From: Paenibacillus sp. SY21-1
Lineage (GTDB): Bacteria; Bacillota; Bacilli; Paenibacillales; Paenibacillaceae
NCBI RefSeq assembly: GCF_005222705.1
Contig: NZ_STGF01000028.1
Coordinates: 1-64,000 of the forward strand
DNA length: 64,000 nt
Reading direction: 5' to 3'
This document shows, one piece after another, positions 52,703 through 62,080 of this stretch (positions are counted from its first letter, which is position 1; the number at the start of each line of letters is the position of its first letter). Position numbers and translations under genes: made by a program. Under the pieces are notes generated by a model. It worked only from the letters and a program-made list of their open reading frames with translations, searched no databases and was not told where the DNA came from.

Positions 52703-52735
52703 AGTCTGATAGATGCAATAGAGGAGGCCTAGAAG

Positions 52736-53449
52736 TTGGGATCACATAATGAATCACCAGAGCGCTCGCAAAAAACGTCAAGCTTGGAGACGGCAGACTT
52801 GGTATCCCTGAACGTCGGGAAGCCGATAGCCGTTAACCACGGAACGAAGGAAATCATGTCCGGCATATTCAAGCAGGGGTCGGAAGAAGAGCTTAGGCTT
52901 GAGAAGACGGGGCTCAGCGGCGACGGTCAAGCCGATTTGGTCAATCACGGCGGGCCGGACAAAGCGGTTTGCGCTTATTTTGAAGCGCATTATGATTACT
53001 GGAGTGAACAATTGTCCATCCCGCTTGCTTACGGGGCATTCGGCGAAAATTTCACGATTTCGAATTGGACGGAAGAAGAGCTGTGCATCGGCGACATTAT
53101 TGAAGCGGGAGAGCTTATGCTTCAGGTGAGCCAGCCTCGCCAGCCATGCTTTAAGCTCGGTATTCGACATAAGGCGGCCGACCTGCCGATCAAGGTGCAG
53201 CAGTCCGGCTACACAGGCTTTTATTTCCGGGTGCTGAAAGAGGGGGCCATCAAAGCGGGAGCGCAGCTGCGGCTTAAGGAGCGTCATTCCGCAGGCATCA
53301 CGATTGCGGAAGCCAACAGGCTGATGTATGTCGACAAGCAGGATATTGCGGGGCTGCGGAAGCTGCTCGCTGTCAAGGAGCTTGCCGAAAGCTGGCAGGA
53401 GCCGCTGGCAAGCCGGCTTGCCAGGCTGCTGACGGCAGAGGGAGGCTAG
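52736..53449 (+). CDS. MOSC domain protein (YiiM-like)
   Basis: A 237-residue protein of the MOSC family (molybdenum cofactor sulfurase C-terminal fold). Signatures: LSGDGQADLVNHGGPDKAV, GAFGENFTI and VSQPRQPCFKLG, the last with the conserved cysteine of the family. YiiM-type members bind molybdenum cofactor and reduce N-hydroxylated compounds. TTG 52736 lies eight bases after GAGGAGG. It starts a run of three packed genes with a kinase-like protein and a YdjC deacetylase. Confidence 0.88.
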   Translation: MGSHNESPERSQKTSSLETADLVSLNVGKPIAVNHGTKEIMSGIFKQGSEEELRLEKTGLSGDGQADLVNHGGPDKAVCAYFEAHYDYWSEQLSIPLAYGAFGENFTISNWTEEELCIGDIIEAGELMLQVSQPRQPCFKLGIRHKAADLPIKVQQSGYTGFYFRVLKEGAIKAGAQLRLKERHSAGITIAEANRLMYVDKQDIAGLRKLLAVKELAESWQEPLASRLARLLTAEGG

Positions 53450-53455
53450 CCGACA

Positions 53456-54442
53456 GTGCTGACAAAAAATATCGATTTTGAGCCGTATCTTGCTCGCTAC
53501 GACCTGGCTTTGCCATGCCGTGTCGAGCAAGGGGAAAGCGGGATGAACAATACGACGCGGATCGTGCATGCGGGAGACTCCCGGTATGTGCTCCGCATCT
53601 ATAACAATCATAAAGACGCCGATATCGTAAGGCTGGAGCACTCGGTGCTGCTGGAGCTGCAAAGCCGGCCGCTGCCTTTTTGCATTCCCATTCCCGTCCC
53701 GGGCAAAGACGGGAGCACCGTTACGGTTATGGAGGGCGGTACGGTGGCGGCTCTTTATCGCTATATAGAAGGCGAACGACCGGTATCGGCGCATTCTCCC
53801 CATGTTTATGCCCTCGGCCGGGCAGCCGCACAGCTAACACGAGCGCTTGGAGCCATTGAGCCTGGCCGGGAGCCGTTATACAGCCCCTATTTTGAATTGG
53901 AGTCGACGTATGCGGGGATGAGTCCGGCGGGCTTCCTGGGGCTGACCGACCGTTACGCGGAGCTTGAGGCCAGAAAAGACAGCTTCGTGATGCTGCAGGC
54001 TGAAAGGGAGCTTGTCCATGCGCTCAGCGGCGAGCTGGCGCTGCTTCCCCGTCAGTGGATTCACGGGGATGTCGTTTTTAACAATACGGTTTGCGAGGGC
54101 GACGAAATTGTTGGCGTTCTGGATTTTGAATTCGTCGCCGTGGACGCCCGTGCCATGGAGCTTGCGGTCATACTCGCCGACATTATCAGGCCCGGGGACC
54201 CCGATTGTACGGAGAAGGTAGAACGGCTGATGGACGGTTACATGCATTCGTTCACCTTGTCGGAGAAAGAAAAGCATGCGCTGCCGGTGCTGGTGAAGCT
54301 GCGTCTGCTTGATATCGCGCTGCATTTTGCGATTCGATTGAGAGATGGGCTGGACCAGCCGTCCATAATGGCCGGAATAGTCGATCATGCGTCGTTTGGC
54401 TGCAAATGGGTCAATGAAAATAAGGAGGTATTCGAGCGATGA
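53456..54442 (+). CDS. APH/choline-kinase-fold phosphotransferase
   Basis: A 328-residue kinase-like protein: a nucleotide-loop region NNTTRIVHAGDSRYVLRIYNN, catalytic HGD in WIHGDVVFNN, and Mg-binding LDFEF. It belongs to the aminoglycoside phosphotransferase/homoserine kinase-like fold, used on many small molecules; there is no reason to think it confers resistance. GTG 53456 follows GGAGG, six bases after the MOSC stop. The next gene overlaps it (ATGA at 54439). Confidence 0.85.
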   Translation: MLTKNIDFEPYLARYDLALPCRVEQGESGMNNTTRIVHAGDSRYVLRIYNNHKDADIVRLEHSVLLELQSRPLPFCIPIPVPGKDGSTVTVMEGGTVAALYRYIEGERPVSAHSPHVYALGRAAAQLTRALGAIEPGREPLYSPYFELESTYAGMSPAGFLGLTDRYAELEARKDSFVMLQAERELVHALSGELALLPRQWIHGDVVFNNTVCEGDEIVGVLDFEFVAVDARAMELAVILADIIRPGDPDCTEKVERLMDGYMHSFTLSEKEKHALPVLVKLRLLDIALHFAIRLRDGLDQPSIMAGIVDHASFGCKWVNENKEVFER

Positions 54443-55347
54443 GTTTAGCGAAGCAGCTTGGATATGGAGAGCATGACCGACTGCTGCTTATCAATGCGGA
54501 CGATTTCGGATTATGCCATTCGACAAATGCCGGGATTCAGCAATTGCTGCTGGACGGTGCTGTCAGCTCGGCGACGTTAATGCTGCCCTGCGGCTGGGCA
54601 AGCGAAGCCGCAGCATGGGCGAAGGATCAGCCTGAGCTGGATGTAGGGGTGCATTTTACGTTAACGAGCGAATGGGAGCGCTATCGCTGGGGGCCCGTCA
54701 ATCGCACAAGCAGCACGTCCTCGCTTGTAACGCCTGAGGGCTATTTCCCGAAGGACAGCCGGACGCTTGAGCTTCAGGCAGAGCCGGAGCAGGTGAAGGC
54801 GGAGCTGATCGCTCAAATCGAGATGGCGCTGGCACACGGAATGGCGCCGTCGCACGCGGACAATCACATGGGAAGCCTTTACGGTCTGGCGACGGGCAGA
54901 CATTTTTTGCAGATCGTTCTGGAGGTATGCGCGGCATACGGGCTGCCGTTTCGTCTGCCGCGATATTTGCTGCAGGAAAACGGCCAAATGGCTCCCCCGG
55001 AGCTTGCTGAGCAAGCCAAGCAGCTCGGCGCGCTTGCGGATGCGATGGGCGTTGTCATTCTGGATTATTTGGTCGGCATGCCGTTTCGTTTGCAAGACGG
55101 TGAGAGCTACGATCATGTACGCTCCAACATGCAGCAATTGCTGAAAGGATTAAAACCAGGTGTAACCGAGCTGATTATTCATCCTTCGCTCGTAACCGAT
55201 GAGCTGCGCTCCTTTCACGAGCAGCCCGAGCTGAGGGGCATGGAGCTTGAGCTGCTGCGCGATGCGGAGATACGGAAAACGCTTGAGGAGGAAGGCATTC
55301 AAATGATACGCTGGCGAGAGCTGCAGAAGCTGCAGCGGGCGCGCTAG
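54439..55347 (+). CDS. YdjC/ChbG-family carbohydrate deacetylase
   Basis: A 302-residue deacetylase. The metal-binding marks are NADDFGLC near the N-terminus, GVHFTLTSEWE and SHADNHMG; the catalytic aspartate is in the first. Family members remove acetyl groups from chitooligosaccharides (ChbG) or hopanoids (HpnK). It is translationally coupled to the kinase-like gene, hinting at a pathway that acts on an amino sugar, which is an inference. Confidence 0.88.
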   Translation: MSLAKQLGYGEHDRLLLINADDFGLCHSTNAGIQQLLLDGAVSSATLMLPCGWASEAAAWAKDQPELDVGVHFTLTSEWERYRWGPVNRTSSTSSLVTPEGYFPKDSRTLELQAEPEQVKAELIAQIEMALAHGMAPSHADNHMGSLYGLATGRHFLQIVLEVCAAYGLPFRLPRYLLQENGQMAPPELAEQAKQLGALADAMGVVILDYLVGMPFRLQDGESYDHVRSNMQQLLKGLKPGVTELIIHPSLVTDELRSFHEQPELRGMELELLRDAEIRKTLEEEGIQMIRWRELQKLQRAR

Positions 55348-55374
55348 CCGTAACCCAAAGGAGCTGTTCGTGCG

Positions 55375-56334
55375 ATGTCATTGGAATCAGTCAAGCTGCT
55401 GGCAGAGAAAGTCCAGGCCAATATTAGCAAGGTTGTCGTCGGCAAGGAGGCAGTAGCTGAATTGCTGTTGATCGGGTTGATTACGTCGGGCCATGTGCTG
55501 CTGGAGGATGTTCCGGGCACAGGAAAAACGCTGCTTGCCAAATCGCTTGCCGGATCGCTGAAGCTATCGTTTAAAAGAATTCAGTTTACGCCCGATTTGC
55601 TGCCCTCCGATTTGAGCGGCATTCATTTCTATAACCAGAAGCAGGGCGATTTCGAATTTCGGCCGGGACCGCTGTTCACAAACTTGCTCCTTGCCGACGA
55701 AATTAACCGGGCCACGCCGCGCACGCAATCGAGTCTGCTTGAATGTATGGAGGAGCGGCAGGTTAGCATTGACGGCGAAACGAAACGGCTCGCTGCGCCG
55801 TTTATGGTAATCGCCACGCAGAATCCGGTTGAGCATCAGGGCACCTTCCCGCTGCCCGAGGCGCAGCTTGACCGCTTTTTGTTCAAAATTCGCATGGGTT
55901 ATCCGACGACGGAAGAAGGTCTTCAGCTGCTAAAGCGCTTTAAAAGCGATGACCCGCTCGAAGCGCTTGCTCCAGTTGCGGATGCGGACACGATCATTCA
56001 AGCGCAGAGAGCCTATCCTTCGGTAAAAGTGACCGACGATATGCTGCTGTATATGCTGCAAATCGTTGAGCGGACGCGTTCTCGCGAAGATGTAGCGATG
56101 GGCGTCAGTCCGCGCGGTAGCCAGGCGCTGCTGCGCGCGTGCCAGGTGCATGCCGTTCTAAGAGGCCGCGATTTTGTAACGCCGGACGATGTAAAGGCGA
56201 TGGCGGTTCCGACTCTGGCGCATCGGCTGGCTATCAGGGGAATGCAGCGTTCTCCGCTTCAAGCGGAGCGCGTGATTGAGGATATTGTAAAGCAGATCGC
56301 CGTGCCGGCTGAATCCGGCATCGCGGTCCGCTAA
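55375..56334 (+). CDS. MoxR-family AAA+ ATPase
   Basis: A 319-residue AAA+ ATPase: Walker A EDVPGTGKTLLAK, Walker B LLLADEINRATP, and sensor MVIATQNPVEHQGTFPLPEAQLDRF, the MoxR hallmark. MoxR proteins act as chaperones in maturation of enzymes or surface complexes, usually with a DUF58 partner, which is the next gene. ATG 55375 follows AAAGGAG. The three-gene layout resembles B. subtilis yeaC-yeaD-yebA. Confidence 0.92.
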   Translation: MSLESVKLLAEKVQANISKVVVGKEAVAELLLIGLITSGHVLLEDVPGTGKTLLAKSLAGSLKLSFKRIQFTPDLLPSDLSGIHFYNQKQGDFEFRPGPLFTNLLLADEINRATPRTQSSLLECMEERQVSIDGETKRLAAPFMVIATQNPVEHQGTFPLPEAQLDRFLFKIRMGYPTTEEGLQLLKRFKSDDPLEALAPVADADTIIQAQRAYPSVKVTDDMLLYMLQIVERTRSREDVAMGVSPRGSQALLRACQVHAVLRGRDFVTPDDVKAMAVPTLAHRLAIRGMQRSPLQAERVIEDIVKQIAVPAESGIAVR

Positions 56335-56345
56335 GCGGGTTTATT

Positions 56346-57455
56346 ATGCTGTTGCTATGGTTTATCGCCGCAGCCGTCATCATTCTAGTCGCGCAAAGCG
56401 CGACCTTCGGCAGGTACGCGTTGCGGAGGATTACGTATCAGCGTCATTTTGAGACAAAAGCCTGCTATCAGGGCGAGCGGATCTTGTTGATTGAACAAAT
56501 GACAAACGCGAAGTGGCTGCCTGTACCCTGGCTCAGGGTGGAGTCGCAGCTGTCCTCCAGACTGCTGTTTAATCGGGCCGATAATTTTCTGATCAGCAGC
56601 GGCGAGCTTTCGCAAAATCATAAAAGCTTTTTCGCGCTGGCAGCCTACACAAAAGTCACTCGCAAACATACGGTGTTATGCGCTCGCCGCGGCTGGTACA
56701 AGCTGCAATCGGTCACGCTGACAGGCGGCGACCTTCTTGCAATCAGAAGCGTTACGAAGAAGATCGCGCTGGACGAGCAGCTGCTTGTTTTTCCGAAGCC
56801 GGCGCAGGTGCCGATTCACGAAATACCATTTTCAAGCTGGCAGGGCGAGCGCTCTGTGCCGCGCTGGACGATCAGCGATCCATTTATCGTAGCGGGAGTA
56901 AGGGACTATCAGGCGGGCGATACATTTAAGCAGATGAATTGGAAGGCTACCGCCAAAACCGGCCGAATGCAGGTGCATCAGTATGACTATACCGCAGATC
57001 GCCGGCTTATGATTTATTTGAATGTAGATGATGTCGAGGGCATGTGGAGAAGCGTCACGGATGAAGCGCTTGTCGAAAAAGGCATTTCATGGGCCGCCGG
57101 TGCAGCCGAGGCCGTCATCCGGCAAGGCATGGAAGCGGGCTTTGCCGCCAATATGCCCGTAGCGGATTTGCGCGAAAGCATACGAATTGAGCCAAGAAGC
57201 GGGCAAGAGCAGCTGCTGCGTATTTTTGAGGCGATGGCCAAGCTGACCATTGAGCGTACGGAGCTGTTTCATCAGCTGCTTGAACGCGAAGCGCAAGGGA
57301 GCCTGCGGAGCTGCGACGTGCTCATCATTTCCTCCTACTGGAACGATAAGCTGGAGCTTCAAGCGAATGCTCTGCGTTTCAACGGAAACGCGGTGGCCGT
57401 GTGGGAGCTGACGGCGGACGAGAAGGAAGCCCGGAGAGAGGAGGCAGGCGCATGA
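56346..57455 (+). CDS. DUF58 protein
   Basis: A 369-residue partner of the MoxR ATPase. One N-terminal membrane helix (about 2-20), then a soluble domain with the DUF58 signature VRDYQAGDTFKQMNWKATAKTG and a von Willebrand-like tail. It starts 11 bases after the MoxR stop and overlaps the next gene by four bases (ATGA). Role presumed in a cell-envelope process. Confidence 0.88.
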   Translation: MLLLWFIAAAVIILVAQSATFGRYALRRITYQRHFETKACYQGERILLIEQMTNAKWLPVPWLRVESQLSSRLLFNRADNFLISSGELSQNHKSFFALAAYTKVTRKHTVLCARRGWYKLQSVTLTGGDLLAIRSVTKKIALDEQLLVFPKPAQVPIHEIPFSSWQGERSVPRWTISDPFIVAGVRDYQAGDTFKQMNWKATAKTGRMQVHQYDYTADRRLMIYLNVDDVEGMWRSVTDEALVEKGISWAAGAAEAVIRQGMEAGFAANMPVADLRESIRIEPRSGQEQLLRIFEAMAKLTIERTELFHQLLEREAQGSLRSCDVLIISSYWNDKLELQANALRFNGNAVAVWELTADEKEARREEAGA

Positions 57456-58801
57456 GCCGTACGGATTCGCATGAGCAGCTGCGCATAATCAAAGATCTGG
57501 GAAAAGGCGCGACAGAGGTATGGTATTATGGACCTGCGCTGCTGCTGGTTGCCATCTATGCGCTGCCGGACTGGAGTCTTTGGCTTTGGCTGTTTACGTT
57601 GCCGCTTTGCTATGCCGCAGGCGGCCGAATCGGCATGAAATGGGCGAGGCCCAGGCTAATCACGCGGCTTGCCTTCGCTTTGGGGATCGGCTTGCTGCAT
57701 GCTTCGGCGCTGTTTCTGTTGTCGGGAGCCGGGGGAGCATGGCTAGTGGAATGGCTTGCGGGAATGCTGACTGCTTCCTTTATCGCCTACAGGGGCATGT
57801 CCATGTCGCTGCGCGGCTGGCAAGCTTCGTTCCCCAATATGCTCATGCTGGCCTCCATATTAAGCTTTGTCATGATTCAACCTTTCATCTTTATATGGTT
57901 GGAGCGATTGGCTCCATACAAAGATGCGCTTGTACTTGGAGGCGTTCTTGCGATCATAGGGTATGCCTATATAGCGAATGAGCGGCATCTGCAGAGTGAA
58001 ACGTCAGAAGCGGTTTCTCCGGCAGCGGCGCGGTCGTTTAAGCGGCAAAACCGCCTTTTGACCAGCATTCTGGTCGTTTTGCTTATCCTGCTAGCTCTGT
58101 TCCGCCGTATCCAGCAAGCTGTCGAAAGCTGGGTGCAGCAATGGCTAAGCGGCCTAATGGCGTGGTTTAACCGCCCCCGGGAACAGGCTGTCGAGGAAGC
58201 GCCCCCGTCATCCCAGCCGCCGATGGACTGGGCTGCCGGAGAACCTCCTAACGAGCCGGCAGCATGGATGCAGCTGCTCGAGCGGCTGCTGCAAATCGTC
58301 GTTACTGCCGCGCTGCTTATCGCCGCTGCCGTTGTTTTGTTTTATGCGGGACGCAAGCTGTACCGGGCGGCAGTTCAGCTCGTGCAGAGGCTAATGGGAC
58401 GGGGAAATGCGGAGCAGCCGGCAGAAGGGGAATTTGTCGATGAAGTGGAAAGCTTGATGGACTGGACGAAATGGAAAAAGCAGATGAGAAGCCGCCTCAG
58501 CAAGCTTTCGCCGGGCGCTGGCGACGATGGAGCGAGCTGGGAACGTTTGACCACCAATGGCGATAGAATCAGATATTTGTATGCCAAGCAGCTGGAGTTG
58601 TGGAAACGGGCTGGACAAGAGGGTGAGCCGCACCTCACGCCGCGCGAGACGATCGAGACGATGACCGGGCATCTCGGCGACGAGAAGATCAAGCGGCAAT
58701 ACAAAGATTTTGCGACGGCTTACGAGGAAGTGCGGTATGGCGAGAAACAGCCGCAGGACGATCAAGTGGCCGCAGGCAAAAAGCTGGTCGATGGGAAATA
58801 A
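57452..58801 (+). CDS. Polytopic membrane protein of the MoxR-DUF58 operon
   Basis: A 449-residue membrane protein. About six helices lie in the first 205 residues, one more at about 215 and another near 285; the C-terminal half is charged and ends in a DUF4129-like pattern (RIRYLYAKQLELW, LTPRETIETM). In related operons this position holds a transglutaminase-domain membrane protein; no transglutaminase Cys-His-Asp core is visible here. ATG 57452 overlaps the DUF58 stop. Confidence 0.75.
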   Translation: MSRTDSHEQLRIIKDLGKGATEVWYYGPALLLVAIYALPDWSLWLWLFTLPLCYAAGGRIGMKWARPRLITRLAFALGIGLLHASALFLLSGAGGAWLVEWLAGMLTASFIAYRGMSMSLRGWQASFPNMLMLASILSFVMIQPFIFIWLERLAPYKDALVLGGVLAIIGYAYIANERHLQSETSEAVSPAAARSFKRQNRLLTSILVVLLILLALFRRIQQAVESWVQQWLSGLMAWFNRPREQAVEEAPPSSQPPMDWAAGEPPNEPAAWMQLLERLLQIVVTAALLIAAAVVLFYAGRKLYRAAVQLVQRLMGRGNAEQPAEGEFVDEVESLMDWTKWKKQMRSRLSKLSPGAGDDGASWERLTTNGDRIRYLYAKQLELWKRAGQEGEPHLTPRETIETMTGHLGDEKIKRQYKDFATAYEEVRYGEKQPQDDQVAAGKKLVDGK

Positions 58802-58816
58802 TGATCCACTCGCAGG

Positions 58817-60187
58817 TTAAGGTTTTTGGTGCGCCGCAGAGCGATACGCCGCACCGGGATGAGAAGGCGCCAGGCGGCTGGAGCCGTTTCCGAACAAGCG
58901 CTCGCGGAGCGTAGCGGCTTCGTAGCTCGTCCGGTGCAGCCCCCGCAGCTGCAGCTCAGGCACGATCAGCTCAACAAAATCGGACACCGTACCCGGCAAT
59001 ACATAACGTTCCAGATTGAAGCCGTCCACCCCGGTCTGCCGGGCCCATTCTTCCATTTGATCGACAACTTCCGCGGGTTCACCGCAAAGGGTGATCCCCC
59101 TAAATTCTTGCGCGGCAAATTGATCCATTGCCTGCTTGACCGTAAAGGGGCTTGCTTGATTTTTGGCGTAGCGCTCCGTATGCGTTTTTCCTTGCTCGGA
59201 GCTTATTTGTCCAAACGGCGCTTCCGGATCAAGCAGCGCGAGATCGATTCCCGTCGCGTTCTCATAGGTAAGCAAAGCAGCTTCACGGCTTGCAAATGCC
59301 CGAAACGATGCCAGCTTGAGCTCAGCTTCCGCTTGGGTAGGCGCCGTCACTACAGACAACCCCGTAAAAATTTTCAGCTCATCGGCCACTCTTCCATAAC
59401 GCAGGGCGCGCTCGCGGATGTCGGAGACCTGCTCCTTCAGGACTGCCATCGTCGGCGCTTTTAGAAAAATGCCCTCCGCATGCTTCGCTGCGAAATCCCG
59501 GCCGCGCTCGGAGCTTCCGGCCTGAAACAGGACAGGCGTACGCTGCGGGGACGGCTCGCAGGCATGCGCGGCGGTCAATTGAAAGTAAGCTCCCTCATGA
59601 TGAATCGTGTTCACCTTGTCGGCATTCGCATAATAACGTTGTTCTTTGTCTCCGGCAACGGCATCTTCCTCCCAGCTTTCCTCGAACAGGCGATAGCTGA
59701 CCTCCAGAAACTCCTCGGCTTGATCATAGCGCTGGCTGTGGCTGAGCACCGTATTTTTGCCAAAGCATGCCGCTCCCGCCGGGCTTCCGGCTGCTACGAC
59801 ATTCCAGCCGATCCGTCCGTTTGTCAAATGATCGAGCGTGGAGAAGCGCCGTGCGTTGGCATAAGGCTGCTCATACGATGGCGAAGCGGTTGTCACAAAG
59901 CCCAAATGCCGCGTAGAGGCAGACAGTGCGCTCAAGCTAAGCATCGGGTCCAGACCGGGCGTATAGACGGCCTCCCGGTAAGCTAATTCCCGCTTATTGA
60001 CGGGATAGCCGTAGGAATCCGCAAAAAACATAAAATCGAACAAGCCGCGCTCGCATAGCTGCGCCAGCTCGATCCAGAAGGAAAGCTCCTTGTAGCGCGT
60101 CGACTGATTGTCGGGGTGAGCCCAAAGGCCCTGCGTCATTTGATTTGGCGTATGAATATCGAAAATGCCCAAATGCAGTTTTTTCAT
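58817..60187 (-). CDS. FMN-dependent monooxygenase (NtaA/SnaA/DszA family)
   Basis: A 456-residue luciferase-like flavin monooxygenase. Typical segments: LGIFDIHTPNQMTQGLW, ADSYGYPV, LSASTRHLGFVTTASPSYEQPYANARRFSTLDHLTNGRIGWNVV and LFQAGSSERGRDFAA. The NtaA/SnaA group attacks C-S, C-N or thioether bonds and needs a reductase for FMNH2. It opens a cluster with a LysR regulator, an AhpD-like protein, an M20 hydrolase and a solute-binding protein, which fits scavenging of sulfur- or nitrogen-bearing organics. ATG 60187 has AGGAG upstream. It converges on the preceding operon with a gap of 15 bases. Confidence 0.92.
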   Translation of the reverse strand: MKKLHLGIFDIHTPNQMTQGLWAHPDNQSTRYKELSFWIELAQLCERGLFDFMFFADSYGYPVNKRELAYREAVYTPGLDPMLSLSALSASTRHLGFVTTASPSYEQPYANARRFSTLDHLTNGRIGWNVVAAGSPAGAACFGKNTVLSHSQRYDQAEEFLEVSYRLFEESWEEDAVAGDKEQRYYANADKVNTIHHEGAYFQLTAAHACEPSPQRTPVLFQAGSSERGRDFAAKHAEGIFLKAPTMAVLKEQVSDIRERALRYGRVADELKIFTGLSVVTAPTQAEAELKLASFRAFASREAALLTYENATGIDLALLDPEAPFGQISSEQGKTHTERYAKNQASPFTVKQAMDQFAAQEFRGITLCGEPAEVVDQMEEWARQTGVDGFNLERYVLPGTVSDFVELIVPELQLRGLHRTSYEAATLRERLFGNGSSRLAPSHPGAAYRSAAHQKP

Positions 60188-60333
60188 CGGTTACGCTCCT
60201 GACCTCTTAATCTGAATCATCCTATATGGCTACAGATCATAGCGTATTGCGTCCTGCATGTACAATTGGAATATCTAATCCATCAATTTAAAAACGATAA
60301 TGGACAGCTTGCAAGGGCAACAGACGCGGGTAG

Positions 60334-61239
60334 CTATGTCTGCCGTTGATGCGAATCCGTCTGCATGTGACGCTTGATCGTCGTCATCAGGTCAACCGCT
60401 ATTTTGCTCAGCGCTCCCGTATTGCGCTTATAAAGCAAGCCGATTTGCGGTCCTTTAAGCATATCCTTAACGGGTTTAAGCACCGTCCCGGGAATCGGGG
60501 GCGTGACGGCGACCGTAGGCGAGAGGGCGACGCCCATGCCTGCCTGCACAAAATATTTTATGGCGTTAATCCCCGAAACCTCCATTCCCGTATGGCGAAG
60601 CTGGCCGATTTGACTCGTAATCATTTCCTCAATCCGAATCCGGAACGGGCAGGTTCCCGGCGTAAACAGCATCTTTTCTTCCTTTAAATCCTGCATTCTA
60701 ATTTCATCCCGGCCGACTAGCCTATGACCTTCGGGCAGCACAAGCGTGAAGGTTTCATGGCTCAACGCATCAAAGGCAAGCTCCATATGCGGCTCGGGCG
60801 AGTTGCAAAAGGCGAAATCGATTTGATCCTCCAGCAGCATCTGGATCATATCCCGGGTTGAGCCGATGGACACTTTGATTTGAACCTTGGGCTTCTCGGC
60901 GGAATATTGCGCAAGGATTACCGGCAGACGGTTGCTGGCCGAGGGCTCGGATGCGCCGAGGCGTATGAGACCGGCATCCCCGTTAATAAAATCGCTGAGC
61001 GTGCTGCTGAAGATATCATACTCCTCAAGCAGAGCGTTGGCGCGTTCAAGAAACAGCATGCCGGCATTTGTCAGGGTTATGGTTTTGCCGCGCTCAAATA
61101 GACGAACGCCAAGCTCATCCTCCAGTTTTTTGACCTGAATCGTAATGGTTGGCTGAGAATATTGCAGAAATTCAGCCGCTCGTTGGAAGCTGCCCAGCTT
61201 CACGATCGTCTGAAAGGTTTTGATTAGCCGGATTTCCAT
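60334..61239 (-). CDS. LysR-family transcriptional regulator
   Basis: A 301-residue regulator. The N-terminal helix-turn-helix is at about 15-37 (LGSFQRAAEFLQYSQPTITIQVKKLEDELG), followed by a periplasmic-binding-like effector domain (about 90-295). It resembles CysL/YtlI-type regulators that respond to sulfur state. It is divergent from the AhpD-like gene and co-directional with the monooxygenase behind it. The shared 168-base gap holds two palindromic candidates for binding. Confidence 0.92.
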   Translation of the reverse strand: MEIRLIKTFQTIVKLGSFQRAAEFLQYSQPTITIQVKKLEDELGVRLFERGKTITLTNAGMLFLERANALLEEYDIFSSTLSDFINGDAGLIRLGASEPSASNRLPVILAQYSAEKPKVQIKVSIGSTRDMIQMLLEDQIDFAFCNSPEPHMELAFDALSHETFTLVLPEGHRLVGRDEIRMQDLKEEKMLFTPGTCPFRIRIEEMITSQIGQLRHTGMEVSGINAIKYFVQAGMGVALSPTVAVTPPIPGTVLKPVKDMLKGPQIGLLYKRNTGALSKIAVDLMTTIKRHMQTDSHQRQT

Positions 61240-61291
61240 TCAACAAAGCCCCCTATAAATAAAACTAAATTGCGGGTTTAACCTTTTCAAT

Positions 61292-61320
61292 TATACATTT
61301 CGACGGTTTTCTACTATGAT
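61292..61320 (+). promoter_or_regulatory. Candidate promoter of the AhpD-M20 operon
   Basis: TATACA (61292-61297), 17 bases, TATGAT (61315-61320). A palindrome AATAC-TCG-GTATT (61350-61362) lies about 30 bases downstream, in the leader, where a LysR-type protein could bind. Confidence 0.45.
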
Positions 61321-61407
61321 AACAGAAGTTTCATAACTATTAAAAGAGGAATACTCGGTATTGATGAAAAATATCGGATTGCTCAATTATCGGAGGTTAA
61401 TAATCAT

Positions 61408-62064
61408 ATGTCTAATGCCAGCTTGTATACCCGCCGCAGTCCCGCTTATTCAGCCAAATTCTTCGCTTACGCGCCTGAAACGTTTAAAGCGTTTGGCGAA
61501 TTCAATAAACAGTCGCTCGCCGAAGGCGCGCTGACCGTCAAGGTAAAGGAGCTGATCGCCGTAGGCGTAGCTCATATTACCGGATGCCCTTACTGCATCG
61601 AGGCCCATGTGAATAAATCGAAGGAGCAGGCAGCTGTACTTGAGGAACTGGTTGAAGCGATTGCCGTAGCTTCTGCTATAAGCGCGCATTCCGTGTTCTA
61701 TCATTCGGTCAACACGCTTGCCGCATTTACAGGCGGAGCGGAGGGAGAGGATCTGTATCCTGCCTCCAATCTCGAAAAAATAGAGGAAATCGAAAAAATC
61801 AGCGAGGCCCAGTATACGTCGTTTGCCGCTTTTGTGCATCACGCTTTGCAGCCGGGCATACTGACGGCCAAGGAAAAGCTGCTTGTTGCGCTGGCTTCCG
61901 CCCATGTGACGGGAAGTGCATACAGCATCGATATTTTTGCGCGTCGGGCCAAGGAATCCGGCATTACGCTGGGAGAGGCGGCGGAAGCGATCGCCGTTGC
62001 CACGGCATTAAAGGCAGGAGCCGCACTGGCGCATCGGGTTAATACGCTGCAAGCTTTCGAATAA
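61408..62064 (+). CDS. Tandem AhpD/CMD-type protein
   Basis: A 218-residue protein that seems made of two alkylhydroperoxidase D-like (CMD) domains. Domain 1 (about 15-110) has the redox pair C60 and C63 and H67 in TGCPYCIEAH. Domain 2 (about 125-218) repeats the helix pattern and the flanking VTG-AY, but the cysteines are replaced (VTGSAYSIDIFA). Domain 1 probably reduces peroxide or a thiol disulfide; domain 2 may serve only oligomer formation. ATG 61408 follows GGAGG. It is the first gene of an operon with the M20 hydrolase. Confidence 0.88.
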   Translation: MSNASLYTRRSPAYSAKFFAYAPETFKAFGEFNKQSLAEGALTVKVKELIAVGVAHITGCPYCIEAHVNKSKEQAAVLEELVEAIAVASAISAHSVFYHSVNTLAAFTGGAEGEDLYPASNLEKIEEIEKISEAQYTSFAAFVHHALQPGILTAKEKLLVALASAHVTGSAYSIDIFARRAKESGITLGEAAEAIAVATALKAGAALAHRVNTLQAFE

Positions 62065-62080
62065 GCAAAGGAGGGGTAGC

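Larger units (their letters stand above)
52079..52735. other. 657-base region with terminator, promoter and possible gene remnant
   Basis: A terminator at 52107-52138 (stem ACAGGCTTCCC / GGGAAGTCTGT, one G-U, followed by TTGCATTT) closes the preceding operon. A promoter for the MOSC gene lies at 52673-52702. Between them, 52190-52513 on the minus strand reads 107 residues including PSLMPMAKHLGLPPASLL, which has the spacing of a helix-turn-helix but no convincing family. No ribosome site is evident. A decayed gene is possible; I do not call one. Confidence 0.4.
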
